DNA from: Martinezella rhizogenes
GTDB lineage: Bacteria; Pseudomonadota; Alphaproteobacteria; Rhizobiales; Rhizobiaceae
NCBI GenBank assembly: GCA_013322215.1
Contig: JAAMEZ010000033.1
Location: 1 to 64,000, forward strand
DNA length: 64,000 bases
Reading direction: 5' to 3'
Shown: piece by piece, positions 16,064-24,563 of the stretch
How positions within the stretch are numbered: position 1 is the stretch's first letter
Layout of the letters: each line of letters begins with the position of its first letter
Notes under the pieces: model-generated
Database searches by the model: none
What the model saw: only the letters and a program-made list of their open reading frames with translations
Told to the model about the DNA's origin: nothing
Made by a program: the position numbers and the translations under genes

Positions 16064-16816
16064 TTACCGCTTCATAAAGGCTTCGAAGGCGGCTCGAGCC
16101 TCGGCGCTTTTCAGCTGGGCGGCGAAATGCTCGGCTTCTTTGTGGATGCGGTCGAGGACGGCATCCGGGGAGCCGCGCATCAGATCGCGTGCAATGCGAA
16201 GGGCCTCGGGCGGCTTGGCGGCGAGCTTCGCAGCCAGCGACAGTGTTTCAGCCTCTACGGCTTCCGGCGCAACCACTTTCCAGATCAGGCCGGTTTCCTT
16301 GGCTTCGGCAGCGGAAAGGCCTTCGCCGAGGGCAAGCAGGGCGAAGGCGCGTTGATGGCCCATCACGCGTGGGGCAAGCAGGCTTGAGGCAGCCTCGGGA
16401 ACAAGGGCAAGATCGACGAAGGGTGTCTTGAACAGGCTGCGATCGGAAGCAATCGTCAGATCGCAATGCAGATGGATCGTGGTGCCGATGCCGATCGCCA
16501 GGCCATCGACGCCGGAGACGACGGGCTTCTTCGTACTCGCCAGCGCGACGAGGAAATCAATGACTTCGCGCCCCATATTGCCGCTCATGGCGAAGGCGAG
16601 GAAATCGGCGAGGTCGTTGCCAGCCGAGAAGCAGCCCTCCGTGCCAAGGAACACATGAACGCGGATATCCGGCGAAGCTTCCGCCGCCTTCACTGCATCA
16701 GTCATGGTCTGATACATGGCGCGCGTGATGGCATTCTTCTTTTCCGGCCGGTTGAAGCGGATGATCTGGACCTGCGGCGCAGTCTCGGGGCGTTCGATCA
16801 GGATGTGGTCGGTCAT
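16064..16816 (-). CDS. Enoyl-CoA hydratase/isomerase family protein
   Basis: Crotonase-fold enzyme of 250 aa acting on acyl-CoA thioesters. Visible features are the N-terminal RFNRPEKKNAITRAMY strand, the oxyanion-hole segment SAGNDLADF near residue 65-73, VSGVDGLAIGIGTTIHLHCDL near 100-120, and the FVDLALVPEAASS block near 133-145, whose PE glutamate corresponds to a catalytic position in hydratases. The GIGTT segment replaces the more usual GGG(x)E, so hydration of simple enoyl-CoA is not certain and isomerase activity is possible. The gene follows the acyl-CoA dehydrogenase by nine bases and is probably cotranscribed with it. Confidence 0.87.
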   Translation of the reverse strand: MTDHILIERPETAPQVQIIRFNRPEKKNAITRAMYQTMTDAVKAAEASPDIRVHVFLGTEGCFSAGNDLADFLAFAMSGNMGREVIDFLVALASTKKPVVSGVDGLAIGIGTTIHLHCDLTIASDRSLFKTPFVDLALVPEAASSLLAPRVMGHQRAFALLALGEGLSAAEAKETGLIWKVVAPEAVEAETLSLAAKLAAKPPEALRIARDLMRGSPDAVLDRIHKEAEHFAAQLKSAEARAAFEAFMKR

Positions 16817-16825
16817 GGCTTTTCC

Positions 16826-18604
16826 TTAGGCTAATGCGGCGCGGGCGGCTTCGAGGCTGGATGCGCCGGCGATGACCCGATCAGAGAGAGCGGCGGTCTC
16901 GGCCAGAAGATTTTCGGCAGCAAAGCGGCAGAGTGCGATGCGCTTGGCCCCCTCGCCGTCTCCTGCATCGGCAAGACCACCCTTGGCTAGATAAGAACCG
17001 GCCAGCACAAGACCGAACAGCCGCTGGTAAGGGGTGGCGCCGGCCAGCGCTTCGGCAACGGCGCCCTCCGCCTGCTTCGACAAGAGCCATTCGCTCGTCT
17101 TTTCCAGATCGGCAATGGCTGCCTCAAGCCGCGGCGCCGTTTCGCCGAAACCTTCGAGGTTGGATTTAGCGACGCCATCGGCAATCTCACGCAATTCGGC
17201 GATGAAGCCGCGCATGTGATCGCCGTTGGCGATCGTCAGCTTGCGCGTCACCAGATCGATGGCCTGGATGCCGTTGGTGCCTTCGTAGATCGGTGCGATG
17301 CGCACATCGCGCAGCAGTCGCGCCGCCCCCGTTTCTTCGATGAAACCCATGCCGCCATGAACCTGGACGCCAAGCGAGGCGGTATCAACGCCGGCATCGG
17401 TGGAGAAGGACTTGGCGATCGGCGTCAACAGCGCTGCACGCTCCTGCCAGAAGCGAGCCTGCTGCGGATCGCGATGCGACATGTCGATCGCCTGTGCGCA
17501 GGCATAGCAGATCGCGCGCGAGCCTTGCGTCAAAGCCTTCATCGTCAGCAGCATGCGGGCGACGTCGGGATGCTCGATGATCGGGCTCATGCCCGATACG
17601 GCCGTACCCGGCGCGCGGCCCTGCGTGCGCTCCCGGGCATAGGCGATGGCTTTCTGCGTTGCGGCCTCGGCGATCGCTACGCCCTGAATGCCGACGGCCA
17701 GCCGGGCATTGTTCATCATCGTGAACATGCAGGCGAGGCCCTTGTTCTCCTCACCCACTAGCCAGCCGACGGCGCCCTTTTCCGCACCATATTTGCCGTC
17801 GCCGAAGATGAGCGTGCAGGTGGGTGAGCCGTGAATGCCGAGCTTGTGCTCCAGCGAATGGGCGAAATAATCGTTGCGGGCGCCAAGGGAGCCATCCTCA
17901 TTGACGAGGAATTTCGGCACGAGAAAGAGCGAAATGCCGCGCGTGCCGGCGGGCGCATCCGGAAGGCGGGCGAGAACGAGATGGATGATGTTCTCGGTCG
18001 CCTCGTGATCGCCCCAGGTGATGAAAATCTTCTGGCCGAAGATGCGATAGGTGCCGTCATCGCGGCGCTCGGCGCGCGAGCGCAAGGCGCCGACATCGGA
18101 GCCGGCATGCGGCTCCGTGAGGTTCATGGTTCCCGTCCACTCGCCCGAGACGAGCCTTGCCAGATATGTCTTCTTGAGGTCTGCGCTGCCGTGAGCCCGC
18201 AGCGCCTCGACTGCCCCCATGGTCAAGGTCGGCGCAAGGCCAAAGGCCATCGAGGCGGAATTCCACATTTCCAGCGTCGCGATATTCAGCATGTGCGGCA
18301 GGCCCTGCCCGCCGAACTCCTCCGGTGCGGTCAGGCCGTTCCAGCCGCCGGCGATCCAGTCGCGATAGAGCTTCTCCCAGCCATCGGGAAGGACCACCTT
18401 GCCGTCCACCAGCCTTGCGCCTTGCTTGTCGCCGTTCTCGGCAAGCGGCTCCACCTCATCGCCGGCGAAACGCCCCGCTTCCGACAGGATGGCATCGACA
18501 AGATCGGTGCTGAGATCGCCGAGAACACCCTCTTCCATCGCGCGCTCCATGCCGGCGACATGTTTCAGCGTGAACGCGATTTCTTCGACAGGCGCCTTGT
18601 ACAT
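16826..18604 (-). CDS. Acyl-CoA dehydrogenase
   Basis: FAD-dependent acyl-CoA dehydrogenase of the long (about 590 aa) type common in alphaproteobacterial fatty-acid degradation. It carries TMNLTEPHAGSDVGALRSRA for FAD and substrate binding around residues 165-185, the IFITWGDHE block, and near residue 435-455 the C-terminal VQVHGGMGFIEETG, followed by APIYEGTNGIQ with the Glu expected to act as catalytic base. The start at MYKAPVEEI is preferred because GGAGGA lies upstream and it matches the family N-terminus; a longer frame begins 17 codons earlier. It is read together with the enoyl-CoA hydratase gene and lies behind a LiuR-like operator. Confidence 0.93.
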   Translation of the reverse strand: MYKAPVEEIAFTLKHVAGMERAMEEGVLGDLSTDLVDAILSEAGRFAGDEVEPLAENGDKQGARLVDGKVVLPDGWEKLYRDWIAGGWNGLTAPEEFGGQGLPHMLNIATLEMWNSASMAFGLAPTLTMGAVEALRAHGSADLKKTYLARLVSGEWTGTMNLTEPHAGSDVGALRSRAERRDDGTYRIFGQKIFITWGDHEATENIIHLVLARLPDAPAGTRGISLFLVPKFLVNEDGSLGARNDYFAHSLEHKLGIHGSPTCTLIFGDGKYGAEKGAVGWLVGEENKGLACMFTMMNNARLAVGIQGVAIAEAATQKAIAYARERTQGRAPGTAVSGMSPIIEHPDVARMLLTMKALTQGSRAICYACAQAIDMSHRDPQQARFWQERAALLTPIAKSFSTDAGVDTASLGVQVHGGMGFIEETGAARLLRDVRIAPIYEGTNGIQAIDLVTRKLTIANGDHMRGFIAELREIADGVAKSNLEGFGETAPRLEAAIADLEKTSEWLLSKQAEGAVAEALAGATPYQRLFGLVLAGSYLAKGGLADAGDGEGAKRIALCRFAAENLLAETAALSDRVIAGASSLEAARAALA

Positions 18605-18684
18605 GATGATTTCCTCCGGATCGCTGCTGGCAATGACCCGCCTCACCCGGACCATCGGCCATTTGTGGCTATAGCTAGTTTATT

Positions 18685-18700
18685 TTTACGTAAACGTCAA
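18685..18700 (-). promoter_or_regulatory. LiuR-like operator upstream of acyl-CoA dehydrogenase
   Basis: On the minus strand the site reads TTGACGTTTACGTAAA, an imperfect palindrome built from two ACGT cores spaced by two bases. It matches what I recall of the MerR-family LiuR consensus found upstream of branched-chain amino acid and acyl-CoA genes in proteobacteria. It lies about 80 bases upstream of the dehydrogenase start. No MerR gene is present in this window. Confidence 0.5.
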
Positions 18701-18884
18701 TTTTTGAAGATCGCAAAGGTGTTGATTTCCACCCTCTCGCGAACCCGCATGGCCGATACGTCCTGCGCGCGCTGCGCGGCTGTGACATCGCCGCCTATAT
18801 CCGCGATTATTCCGCGAAAGCACGGACTTGCATAAACAATCGTCATGAACGAAGACTAAGGCAACTGTTCAGACAAAGCGAACG

Positions 18885-19895
18885 ATGCCCCCAATGAACA
18901 CGCTCACGTCCGCCAATACCATACCAGGCTTTATCTGGGCATATCGTCTCCGTCCCGGCGCAACCAAGCCGGAGCGCCTGCCTGACGATACCGACCGTTC
19001 GACGCTCTTCAGCGGCGACGGCTTTCTCTGGCTGCATCTCAATCTCGTGGATGCGCGGGTACCGGCCTTCCTCGAGGATGCGCCTGGACTGAACGAAGCC
19101 GCCCGCACAGCGCTGACCACGCATGAGACCCATGCGACGATTACGGTCGACGAGCAGATGCTTTTCGGGACCTTGGTCGACTTCCAGCGTGACTTCGCCC
19201 ACAACACGCACGACATCGGCTGGCTGCATTTCGCGTTCACAGATCGCATGCTCATCACCAGCCGGCTGCAACCGCTTCGCAGCCTGGACAGGACCCGCGT
19301 GCTGATCGAGAAGAATGCCGCGCGGTTTATAGGCCCGGTGGATATTTTCGAGCTGATCGTCGTCGAATTCCAACGGACCCTGATCTCCGTCGTCATCGAG
19401 ATCAGTGAAGAGCTGAATGGCATCGAGGATTTCGTCCACGGCAATACGTCGCGCGACGAGCGCGCCAAGCTTCCGCCGATCCGCAGGACGATCGTGCGCC
19501 TGCATCGTCATCTGCGGACCGTTCTCTCGCTGATGCGCCATGCCGCCGCCTCCGACGACGAGGAAATGCCGCTCGGCTTCGAGGATGTCGCGGGCCGGCT
19601 GACGGGGCGCCTCGAAGCGGTCGAGCACGACGTCTATGCCCTGCAGGAACGGGCCAGACTGCTGCACGAAGAGATCGATTCGAAGCTCGCCTCCGAGATC
19701 AATCGGCATCTCTACATCCTGTCGATCATGACCGCCTTCCTGCTGCCGCCGACGCTGGTGACCGGCTTCTTCGGCATGAACACATCGGGCCTGCCGCTGG
19801 CGGGCGGTGCAAGCGGCACCGGATATGCGGTGGCCTTCATCATCGCCTCCATGCTGCTGGCATGGTGGCTGCTCAGGCGGGTCAACATTCTCTGA
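18885..19895 (+). CDS. CorA-family divalent metal ion transporter (ZntB-like)
   Basis: Member of the CorA/ZntB 2-TM-GxN family, which moves Mg, Co, Ni or Zn ions across the inner membrane as a pentamer. The 336-aa protein has a long cytoplasmic N-terminal domain with the acidic LWLHLNLVDARVPAFL segment, a long helical stalk, then two C-terminal transmembrane helices (about 280-300 and 313-331) joined by the GMNTSGLP loop containing the GMN signature. The short C-terminus after the second helix ends RRVNIL. Ion specificity cannot be fixed from sequence; residues after GMN look ZntB-like. Confidence 0.88.
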   Translation: MPPMNTLTSANTIPGFIWAYRLRPGATKPERLPDDTDRSTLFSGDGFLWLHLNLVDARVPAFLEDAPGLNEAARTALTTHETHATITVDEQMLFGTLVDFQRDFAHNTHDIGWLHFAFTDRMLITSRLQPLRSLDRTRVLIEKNAARFIGPVDIFELIVVEFQRTLISVVIEISEELNGIEDFVHGNTSRDERAKLPPIRRTIVRLHRHLRTVLSLMRHAAASDDEEMPLGFEDVAGRLTGRLEAVEHDVYALQERARLLHEEIDSKLASEINRHLYILSIMTAFLLPPTLVTGFFGMNTSGLPLAGGASGTGYAVAFIIASMLLAWWLLRRVNIL

Positions 19896-19908
19896 CAACG
19901 GATCATAG

Positions 19909-19938
19909 AAAAAGCCGCCCGGCGTAAACCGGACGGCT
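19909..19938 (-). terminator. Rho-independent terminator of the BA14K gene
   Basis: On the minus strand AGCCGTCCGG and CCGGGCGGCT pair with a single mismatch around a 6-nt loop and are followed directly by TTTTTC. It lies between the convergent CorA and BA14K genes, 27 bases beyond the BA14K stop codon. Confidence 0.8.
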
Positions 19939-19964
19939 GGCATTTGTCATTCTGGCACCGCTGC

Positions 19965-20435
19965 TTAGAAATACGGTGAATAGCACTGGCGGCGCGGGCC
20001 GGAGTTCGGCTGGAACGTATTGTCGTAGGCGCGGTAGGAACGATAGCGTCCCTCGCACCATTCGACATGGCGCGGATTGATGCCGGCGCTCGGGGCCGGA
20101 GCGGGCTCGTAATAACGCGGCTGGCTGGCGATTGCGCCGCCGATCAGCGCACCGGCGCCGAAGGCTGCCAGCGGGAACCAATAGCCGTCGTGATAGCGAT
20201 AACCATGACGATAGCCGCCGCGATAACCGCGGTAGCCGCCATACCAGCCACGACGATAGTAGCCGTCGTGACGCCATTGAACCTGTTCGACATTGCCGGG
20301 CGCGGCCTGGGCGGGCACGGACCGGTTCATGATCGGTGCGGCGGGCATCTGCATGGCAAAAGACGGTGTGAAGCTCGTCAGGGCGACGGCGGCCGTTACG
20401 GCGACTGTCGCGATTTTTGCACGGAAACCAAGCAT
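19965..20435 (-). CDS. BA14K family exported protein
   Basis: Small exported protein of about 156 aa. A signal peptide covers the first 27 or so residues (MLGFRAKIATVAVTAAVAL...). A central Gly/Tyr/Arg/His-rich tract with repeated YRG and GYR units spans roughly residues 55-95, followed by a short hydrophobic glycine-rich segment (AAFGAGALIGGAIA). The C-terminal motif VEWCEGRYRSYRAYDNTF ending QCYSPYF is typical of the BA14K family, known first as a Brucella immunoreactive lectin-like protein. The ATG with GGAG six bases upstream was chosen over two in-frame upstream ATGs. Confidence 0.85.
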   Translation of the reverse strand: MLGFRAKIATVAVTAAVALTSFTPSFAMQMPAAPIMNRSVPAQAAPGNVEQVQWRHDGYYRRGWYGGYRGYRGGYRHGYRYHDGYWFPLAAFGAGALIGGAIASQPRYYEPAPAPSAGINPRHVEWCEGRYRSYRAYDNTFQPNSGPRRQCYSPYF

Positions 20436-20682
20436 TTTTATCTCCATTCCCTGGTTCGACTTGGTACTCAAGCCTGTAGGCATTTCATGTCGGGAATGCT
20501 TCCCGAGCAAGGTTTCACCGCCTGCTTCGTCGCATATGCGAGTAGACGACAAGAAACGCGGCAGCGCGTTATTTAGTTCCTCAAATCCCTACCGAATTAA
20601 GGAGTTATGCGGGGCTCCACGATGAATTTATAGTGATTTCATTCTTAACCCAAGATTAACCAGCAATCCTTACTATTATTTC

Positions 20683-21693
20683 ATGAAAGGATACCGAAAG
20701 AGTAACCTCCTCATTTACAGCTTGCTGACGATCCTGACCCTCATGGGGCCGGTCTCCAAGCCTTCGGCCGGTGAAAGCCAGCCCTGGGGCGATCCGAAAA
20801 ACGCCCTGATTGTCGATGCTTACGAGTTGAATACCATCGACTGGACCGCATTTCTGCAGGACAAGCGCATCGCCGGTTTCATCTCCAAGGCGTCCGACGG
20901 ACTGCCTGAAAGCTTCAGTTGCACCGGCGACCATGGCGGCGATACGGTGGCCCATTGCAGGACGATGTGGCGCAAATACGCGGTCAGCCGCGAACTGTTT
21001 CAAACGCGCCGGATGCTGGCAAAGACGAATGGCCTGCTGTGGGGCGCCTATCATCTGGGCCGGCCCGGCAATCCGATCGACCAGGCAAACCATTTTCTCG
21101 ATTATGCCGATCCGCAGCCGGATGAGCTGATGGTGCTCGATATCGACGGCATGGATGCGACGCAATTCATGTCGCTCGACGATGCGCAGATCTTCGTCGC
21201 CCACATCAAAGTCAGGACCGGGCGCTATCCCATGCTCTACGTCAACCACAACACGGCGCGCTATATCGCCGATCACCGCGGCACCTATCCGCTGCTGTCG
21301 CGGCTGCCCTTGTGGTATGCGCGCTACAAGCCCGACGTGAAAGGCACCTTTCCGCTCGGCAACTGGGACAATTATGCTATCTGGCAGTTTGTTTCGTCGG
21401 ACAATTGTTCGGAGAAAAGCTGCCCCTATCGGGTGCCGGGGACACTCACCGATATCGACGTCAATGTCGTGCCGATGACGAAGGTCCAGCTCGCGAAGAT
21501 CTGGCCGCAGGGCGATCTCCTGCCCGCCAAACCCCTGCCCGCACCTGACCTGACGATCGCGCTTGCGCCGATGTGCAGCGGACCGCGACAGACGCTCGTT
21601 TCTCTCATGCCCGATGTCGACCCGGTCGTTACGGCCTCGACCCCGCAAACGAAGCCGGTCGAGATCAACGAGCTGAACTACCAGGATTTCTAG
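20683..21693 (+). CDS. Exported GH25-like (lysozyme-type) protein
   Basis: Resembles glycoside hydrolase family 25 N-acetylmuramidases, which cut peptidoglycan. Signal peptide: basic MKGYRKSN, hydrophobic core, cleavage near PSAGES, residue 28. Fold markers in order: LIVDAYELNTIDW (first Asp), GFISKASDG, GLLWGAYHLGRPG, LMVLDIDGMD, YPMLYVNH, LPLWYARY, IWQFVSSDN and LTDIDVN. In active GH25 enzymes the LDxE glutamate is the acid catalyst; here the equivalent is Asp (LDID). The change could reduce or alter activity. About 70 residues of Pro-rich C-terminal tail follow the domain. The gene is solitary, with an AT-rich upstream region. Confidence 0.8.
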   Translation: MKGYRKSNLLIYSLLTILTLMGPVSKPSAGESQPWGDPKNALIVDAYELNTIDWTAFLQDKRIAGFISKASDGLPESFSCTGDHGGDTVAHCRTMWRKYAVSRELFQTRRMLAKTNGLLWGAYHLGRPGNPIDQANHFLDYADPQPDELMVLDIDGMDATQFMSLDDAQIFVAHIKVRTGRYPMLYVNHNTARYIADHRGTYPLLSRLPLWYARYKPDVKGTFPLGNWDNYAIWQFVSSDNCSEKSCPYRVPGTLTDIDVNVVPMTKVQLAKIWPQGDLLPAKPLPAPDLTIALAPMCSGPRQTLVSLMPDVDPVVTASTPQTKPVEINELNYQDF

Positions 21694-21720
21694 GCAAACC
21701 AGCATTCTCGCCGTACGGCT

Positions 21721-22809
21721 TCAGGCCTCGATCTGAACGTCCGTCTTCGGGCGCGAGCAGCAGGCGAGGATATAGCCCTCGTCGATCTCGTCATCGAGGA
21801 TGCCGCCATTGTGGCTCATCTCGACTTCGCCCGAGAGTTTCATCACCCGGCATGTGCCGCAGAGGCCGGATTCGCAGGCCGCGCCGATGCGCACGCCGGC
21901 ACCGCGCGCCGCCTGCAGCACGGTCTGCCCCGCCGCACAGACGACATCCTTGCCGGCCATGGTGAAGCGGATCGTGGTGGCAGCCTCGCCGGAGGCATCG
22001 TCGGAAACTTCGGCAAGCGGCGTTGCCGCATTGGCCGGCTGGAAGCTTTCCTGATGGTAGCGCGACATGTCGAAGCCATGAGCTTCCAACATGGAGCGCA
22101 CGGCATCCATGAAGACCTCAGGGCCGCAGCAGAAGATCGTCCGATCCATGAAATCGGGCGCCAGCAGGCCGATCTTTGCTTTATCGATGCGGCCCTTCAA
22201 GCCGGACCAGAGATCGGTACGGCCACAGCCTTCGACGATGAAGCCGAGATTGAGGTTCGGCATAAAGCGCGCGAGATATTCGAGCTCGGAGCGGAAGATG
22301 ATATCGGCCGGGCTGCGAGAACAGTTGACGAAGGTGATATCCGACAGCGGTGCGATATCGGACATGTAGCGCGTCATCGACATCATCGGCGTGATGCCGG
22401 AGCCGGCGGAAACGAAGAGATATTTCTCGCCTGGATGGCGGATATGGCTGAAATCGCCGAGCGGGCCGAAAGCCTTGATGCGCATGCCGGGCTTCAGGTT
22501 CTCGAACATCCAGCGCGTGCCGACGCTGTCCTTCTGCGCCTTCACCGTCACCGCGACAGAGAAGGGCCGCGACGGCGTCGATGATAGCGTATAGGTGCGC
22601 ATGACGGGCTCCGGAGCCGTCGGCAGCTCCAGCGTCACGAACTGGCCCGGCAGATAGCGGAACCAGTTGTCCTTGTCGGACCCGAATGTGAAGGTCATCA
22701 CATCGGGTGCTTCGGGTGTCACCGAGAGACATTCGAGCACATGCTGCCTGTCATTCCAGGGCTGCATCTGGTCGAGGTGGCGATGCGAAAAAGAGACGGC
22801 CATGTTCAT
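21721..22809 (-). CDS. gbcB: FAD/NAD(P) and [2Fe-2S] oxidoreductase, GbcB-like
   Basis: Reductase partner of the Rieske oxygenase encoded just upstream. It passes electrons from NAD(P)H through FAD and a plant-type [2Fe-2S] centre. Order of domains in 362 aa: FAD-binding barrel with MRTYTLSSTPS near residue 78, NAD-binding domain with VSAGSGITPMMSM near 140, then a C-terminal ferredoxin with CESGLCGTCRV near 310-320 and the fourth cysteine in ILACCSRP. The start MNMAVSFSHRHL is chosen because it lies two bases after the oxygenase stop codon; the longer frame would overlap that gene. The gbcB name is by analogy with glycine betaine catabolism. Confidence 0.85.
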   Translation of the reverse strand: MNMAVSFSHRHLDQMQPWNDRQHVLECLSVTPEAPDVMTFTFGSDKDNWFRYLPGQFVTLELPTAPEPVMRTYTLSSTPSRPFSVAVTVKAQKDSVGTRWMFENLKPGMRIKAFGPLGDFSHIRHPGEKYLFVSAGSGITPMMSMTRYMSDIAPLSDITFVNCSRSPADIIFRSELEYLARFMPNLNLGFIVEGCGRTDLWSGLKGRIDKAKIGLLAPDFMDRTIFCCGPEVFMDAVRSMLEAHGFDMSRYHQESFQPANAATPLAEVSDDASGEAATTIRFTMAGKDVVCAAGQTVLQAARGAGVRIGAACESGLCGTCRVMKLSGEVEMSHNGGILDDEIDEGYILACCSRPKTDVQIEA

Positions 22810-22811
22810 GC

Positions 22812-24056
22812 TCAGGCAACCGCCGACAGCTTGGCCTGGTCGCCCTGCAGCCGGTTGATCATGAAAGTCGTGTACCATTCGACGAACTGCATGACGCCAC
22901 CTTCATGGATTTCCGAATAGGGACCTGGCTCATAGGCCGGCGAGCGGATGCCGAAGGCATTTTCCTCGACGATACGGCGGTCCTGATCGTTGGTTTCGGT
23001 CCAGACGTGGGTCAGCTCTTCGAGATTGTAGTCGACGCCTTCCACGGCATCCTTATGAACAAGCCACTTCGTGGTGACGGCTGTTTCCTCGGCGCTGATC
23101 GGCAGGACGCGGAAGGAGATCGCGTGGTCGCCGAGGATGTGGTTCCACGTCGTCGGGTAATGGAACAATAGCATGGTGCCGATGCCGTTGATCGTCACGT
23201 CGGGCGAGAGCGGCCGCCTGACGGCATTCTGGCCAGACATGGTATAGCTTTCCGCACCTTCGATCAGCGGCATGCGGGCCGTGCGGAACTGTCCGTCCGG
23301 CGAGAGCTTGAATTCGCTCGGCAGGCCTGCGGCTTCGCAGCGTTGCCAGTGCTCGGCGATGACGGGATCGTTCAGCGCACCCTGTACGCCGGTCACGGTC
23401 GGCGCTTCCGGGAAAGTGCGGCAAAGCTCGGGGTGATTGGCCGCGCAATGATAGCATTCGCGGTTGTTTTCCCAGACGAGCTTCCAGTTGCCCTTCTCGA
23501 TGATGGTGCTCTGGAAGGCGACCTTGGCTTCGCTGATGCGGTGCGGCGCCATGTAGGGCTCGATCGAGGCGCGGACCGAGGCGAAATCCGGAGCGTTCTG
23601 TGCCAGGCAGATGAAGATGTAGCCGCCGACGCTTTCGCAATGAACGGGCTTTAGAGAGTGCTGGCTCTTGTCGAAATCCTCGGCCATCTGACGGGCGAAA
23701 AGCAGCGAGCCATCGAGCTCATAGGTCCACTGGTGATAGGGGCAGACGAGTTTTGCCGAGGAGCCGCGCTCGGTCGTGCAGACCCGCGAGCCGCGATGGC
23801 GACAGCTATTGTGGAAGGCGCGGATGACCTGATCGCGGCCGCGGACGATGACGACGGGATAGTCGCCGATCTGGACGGTGAAGTAGTTGCCCGCGCGCGG
23901 CACTTCGCAATCATGGCCGATGAACAGCCAGTCACGATAGTAGATCGTCTCCATGTCGAGCTTGAAGTAGTCCGGATCGGTGTAGAAGGGTTGCTCCAGG
24001 CTCAAGCCTGTCCGGTGGTTCTTCAATTGCCGCAGAACTTTGCTGCCGATGTCCAT
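22812..24056 (-). CDS. gbcA: Rieske non-heme iron oxygenase, GbcA-like (betaine demethylase)
   Basis: Catalytic alpha subunit of an aromatic-ring-hydroxylating-dioxygenase-type demethylase. The best match from memory is glycine betaine monooxygenase GbcA, which oxidises glycine betaine to dimethylglycine plus formaldehyde; stachydrine demethylase is a close alternative. Rieske ligands are C85, H87, C105 and H108 (SCRHRG...CPYHQW). The mononuclear iron site is formed by H203 and H208 in the ECYHCAANHPE block and an Asp in NDQD near residue 360. The 414-aa length is standard. It sits two bases before gbcB, behind a cobalamin riboswitch whose aptamer ends about 110 bases upstream. The enzyme class is certain, the substrate is not. 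Confidence 0.85.
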   Translation of the reverse strand: MDIGSKVLRQLKNHRTGLSLEQPFYTDPDYFKLDMETIYYRDWLFIGHDCEVPRAGNYFTVQIGDYPVVIVRGRDQVIRAFHNSCRHRGSRVCTTERGSSAKLVCPYHQWTYELDGSLLFARQMAEDFDKSQHSLKPVHCESVGGYIFICLAQNAPDFASVRASIEPYMAPHRISEAKVAFQSTIIEKGNWKLVWENNRECYHCAANHPELCRTFPEAPTVTGVQGALNDPVIAEHWQRCEAAGLPSEFKLSPDGQFRTARMPLIEGAESYTMSGQNAVRRPLSPDVTINGIGTMLLFHYPTTWNHILGDHAISFRVLPISAEETAVTTKWLVHKDAVEGVDYNLEELTHVWTETNDQDRRIVEENAFGIRSPAYEPGPYSEIHEGGVMQFVEWYTTFMINRLQGDQAKLSAVA

Positions 24057-24164
24057 TTGCCTATCCTTAGCAGTACCAGGAGGCGGGCAAAGGACATGCG
24101 TGGCCGGTTGGGAGCGGCCAAAAGCAATGTCCCGACCACCCGCCGCGGTCAGTAAACCTTATGC

Positions 24165-24345
24165 GCCCAAGGCTGGTTTCCGGGCTCTGGAGCGGCCCTG
24201 TTTCCAGAGCCCCATGGCACCTTCCCAGGCCGATCGACCCAGTGGCTTTATTCGCCATGCCTCACTCCACCACCGTTGCGGGGGCAGCGCCGGATTTTGA
24301 CCGGCTTCCCAATTCTCCGTCTCCCTAGCAGACGGCACCTTGAGA
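24165..24345 (-). promoter_or_regulatory. Cobalamin riboswitch (AdoCbl class) upstream of gbcAB
   Basis: Read on the minus strand, the conserved core appears in order: GGTGCC near 24339, TTGGGAAGCCGGT, a CCGG stem, the hallmark GCGCTGCCCCCGCAACGG around 24280-24295, GCCACTG near 24242, GGGAAGG near 24223, and a GAGCCCGGAAACC end motif near 24180. This is the layout of the B12 element (Rfam RF00174). It precedes the Rieske oxygenase gene on the same strand with no other gene between. There is no clear intrinsic terminator after the aptamer, so control may be at translation. Such elements normally switch expression off when adenosylcobalamin is plentiful. Confidence 0.88.
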
Positions 24346-24563
24346 TTGATGGCATCATAGCTCTCGGCTCCGCCAGCCGCTGCGCTGCAATGCGACATCG
24401 GCTCCGAAATTGACGACAGGCGAAACGGAACGCCAAGATGGCTCCGCGAAGAGGCATTATCGAAAGACAATTCAATCGCTTATGCGGCTACATCAAAATG
24501 CGGACATTCAGCCCATCCGCACCCGAATGATGACGCTTTATCCTGAATGCGACAGAGCCGTTA
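24346..24563. other. Intergenic leader region between the ACT-domain gene and the riboswitch
   Basis: About 220 bases with no credible gene on either strand. It should contain the promoter for the riboswitch-gbcAB transcript and the 3' end of the ACT-domain gene, but I cannot point to a convincing promoter or hairpin. Confidence 0.5.

Noticed and set aside
24057..24164. Intrinsic terminator as riboswitch expression platform
   Set aside because: A GACC/GGTC stem is present, but the nearest TTTT run is separated from it by about nine bases; a translational mechanism seems as likely.
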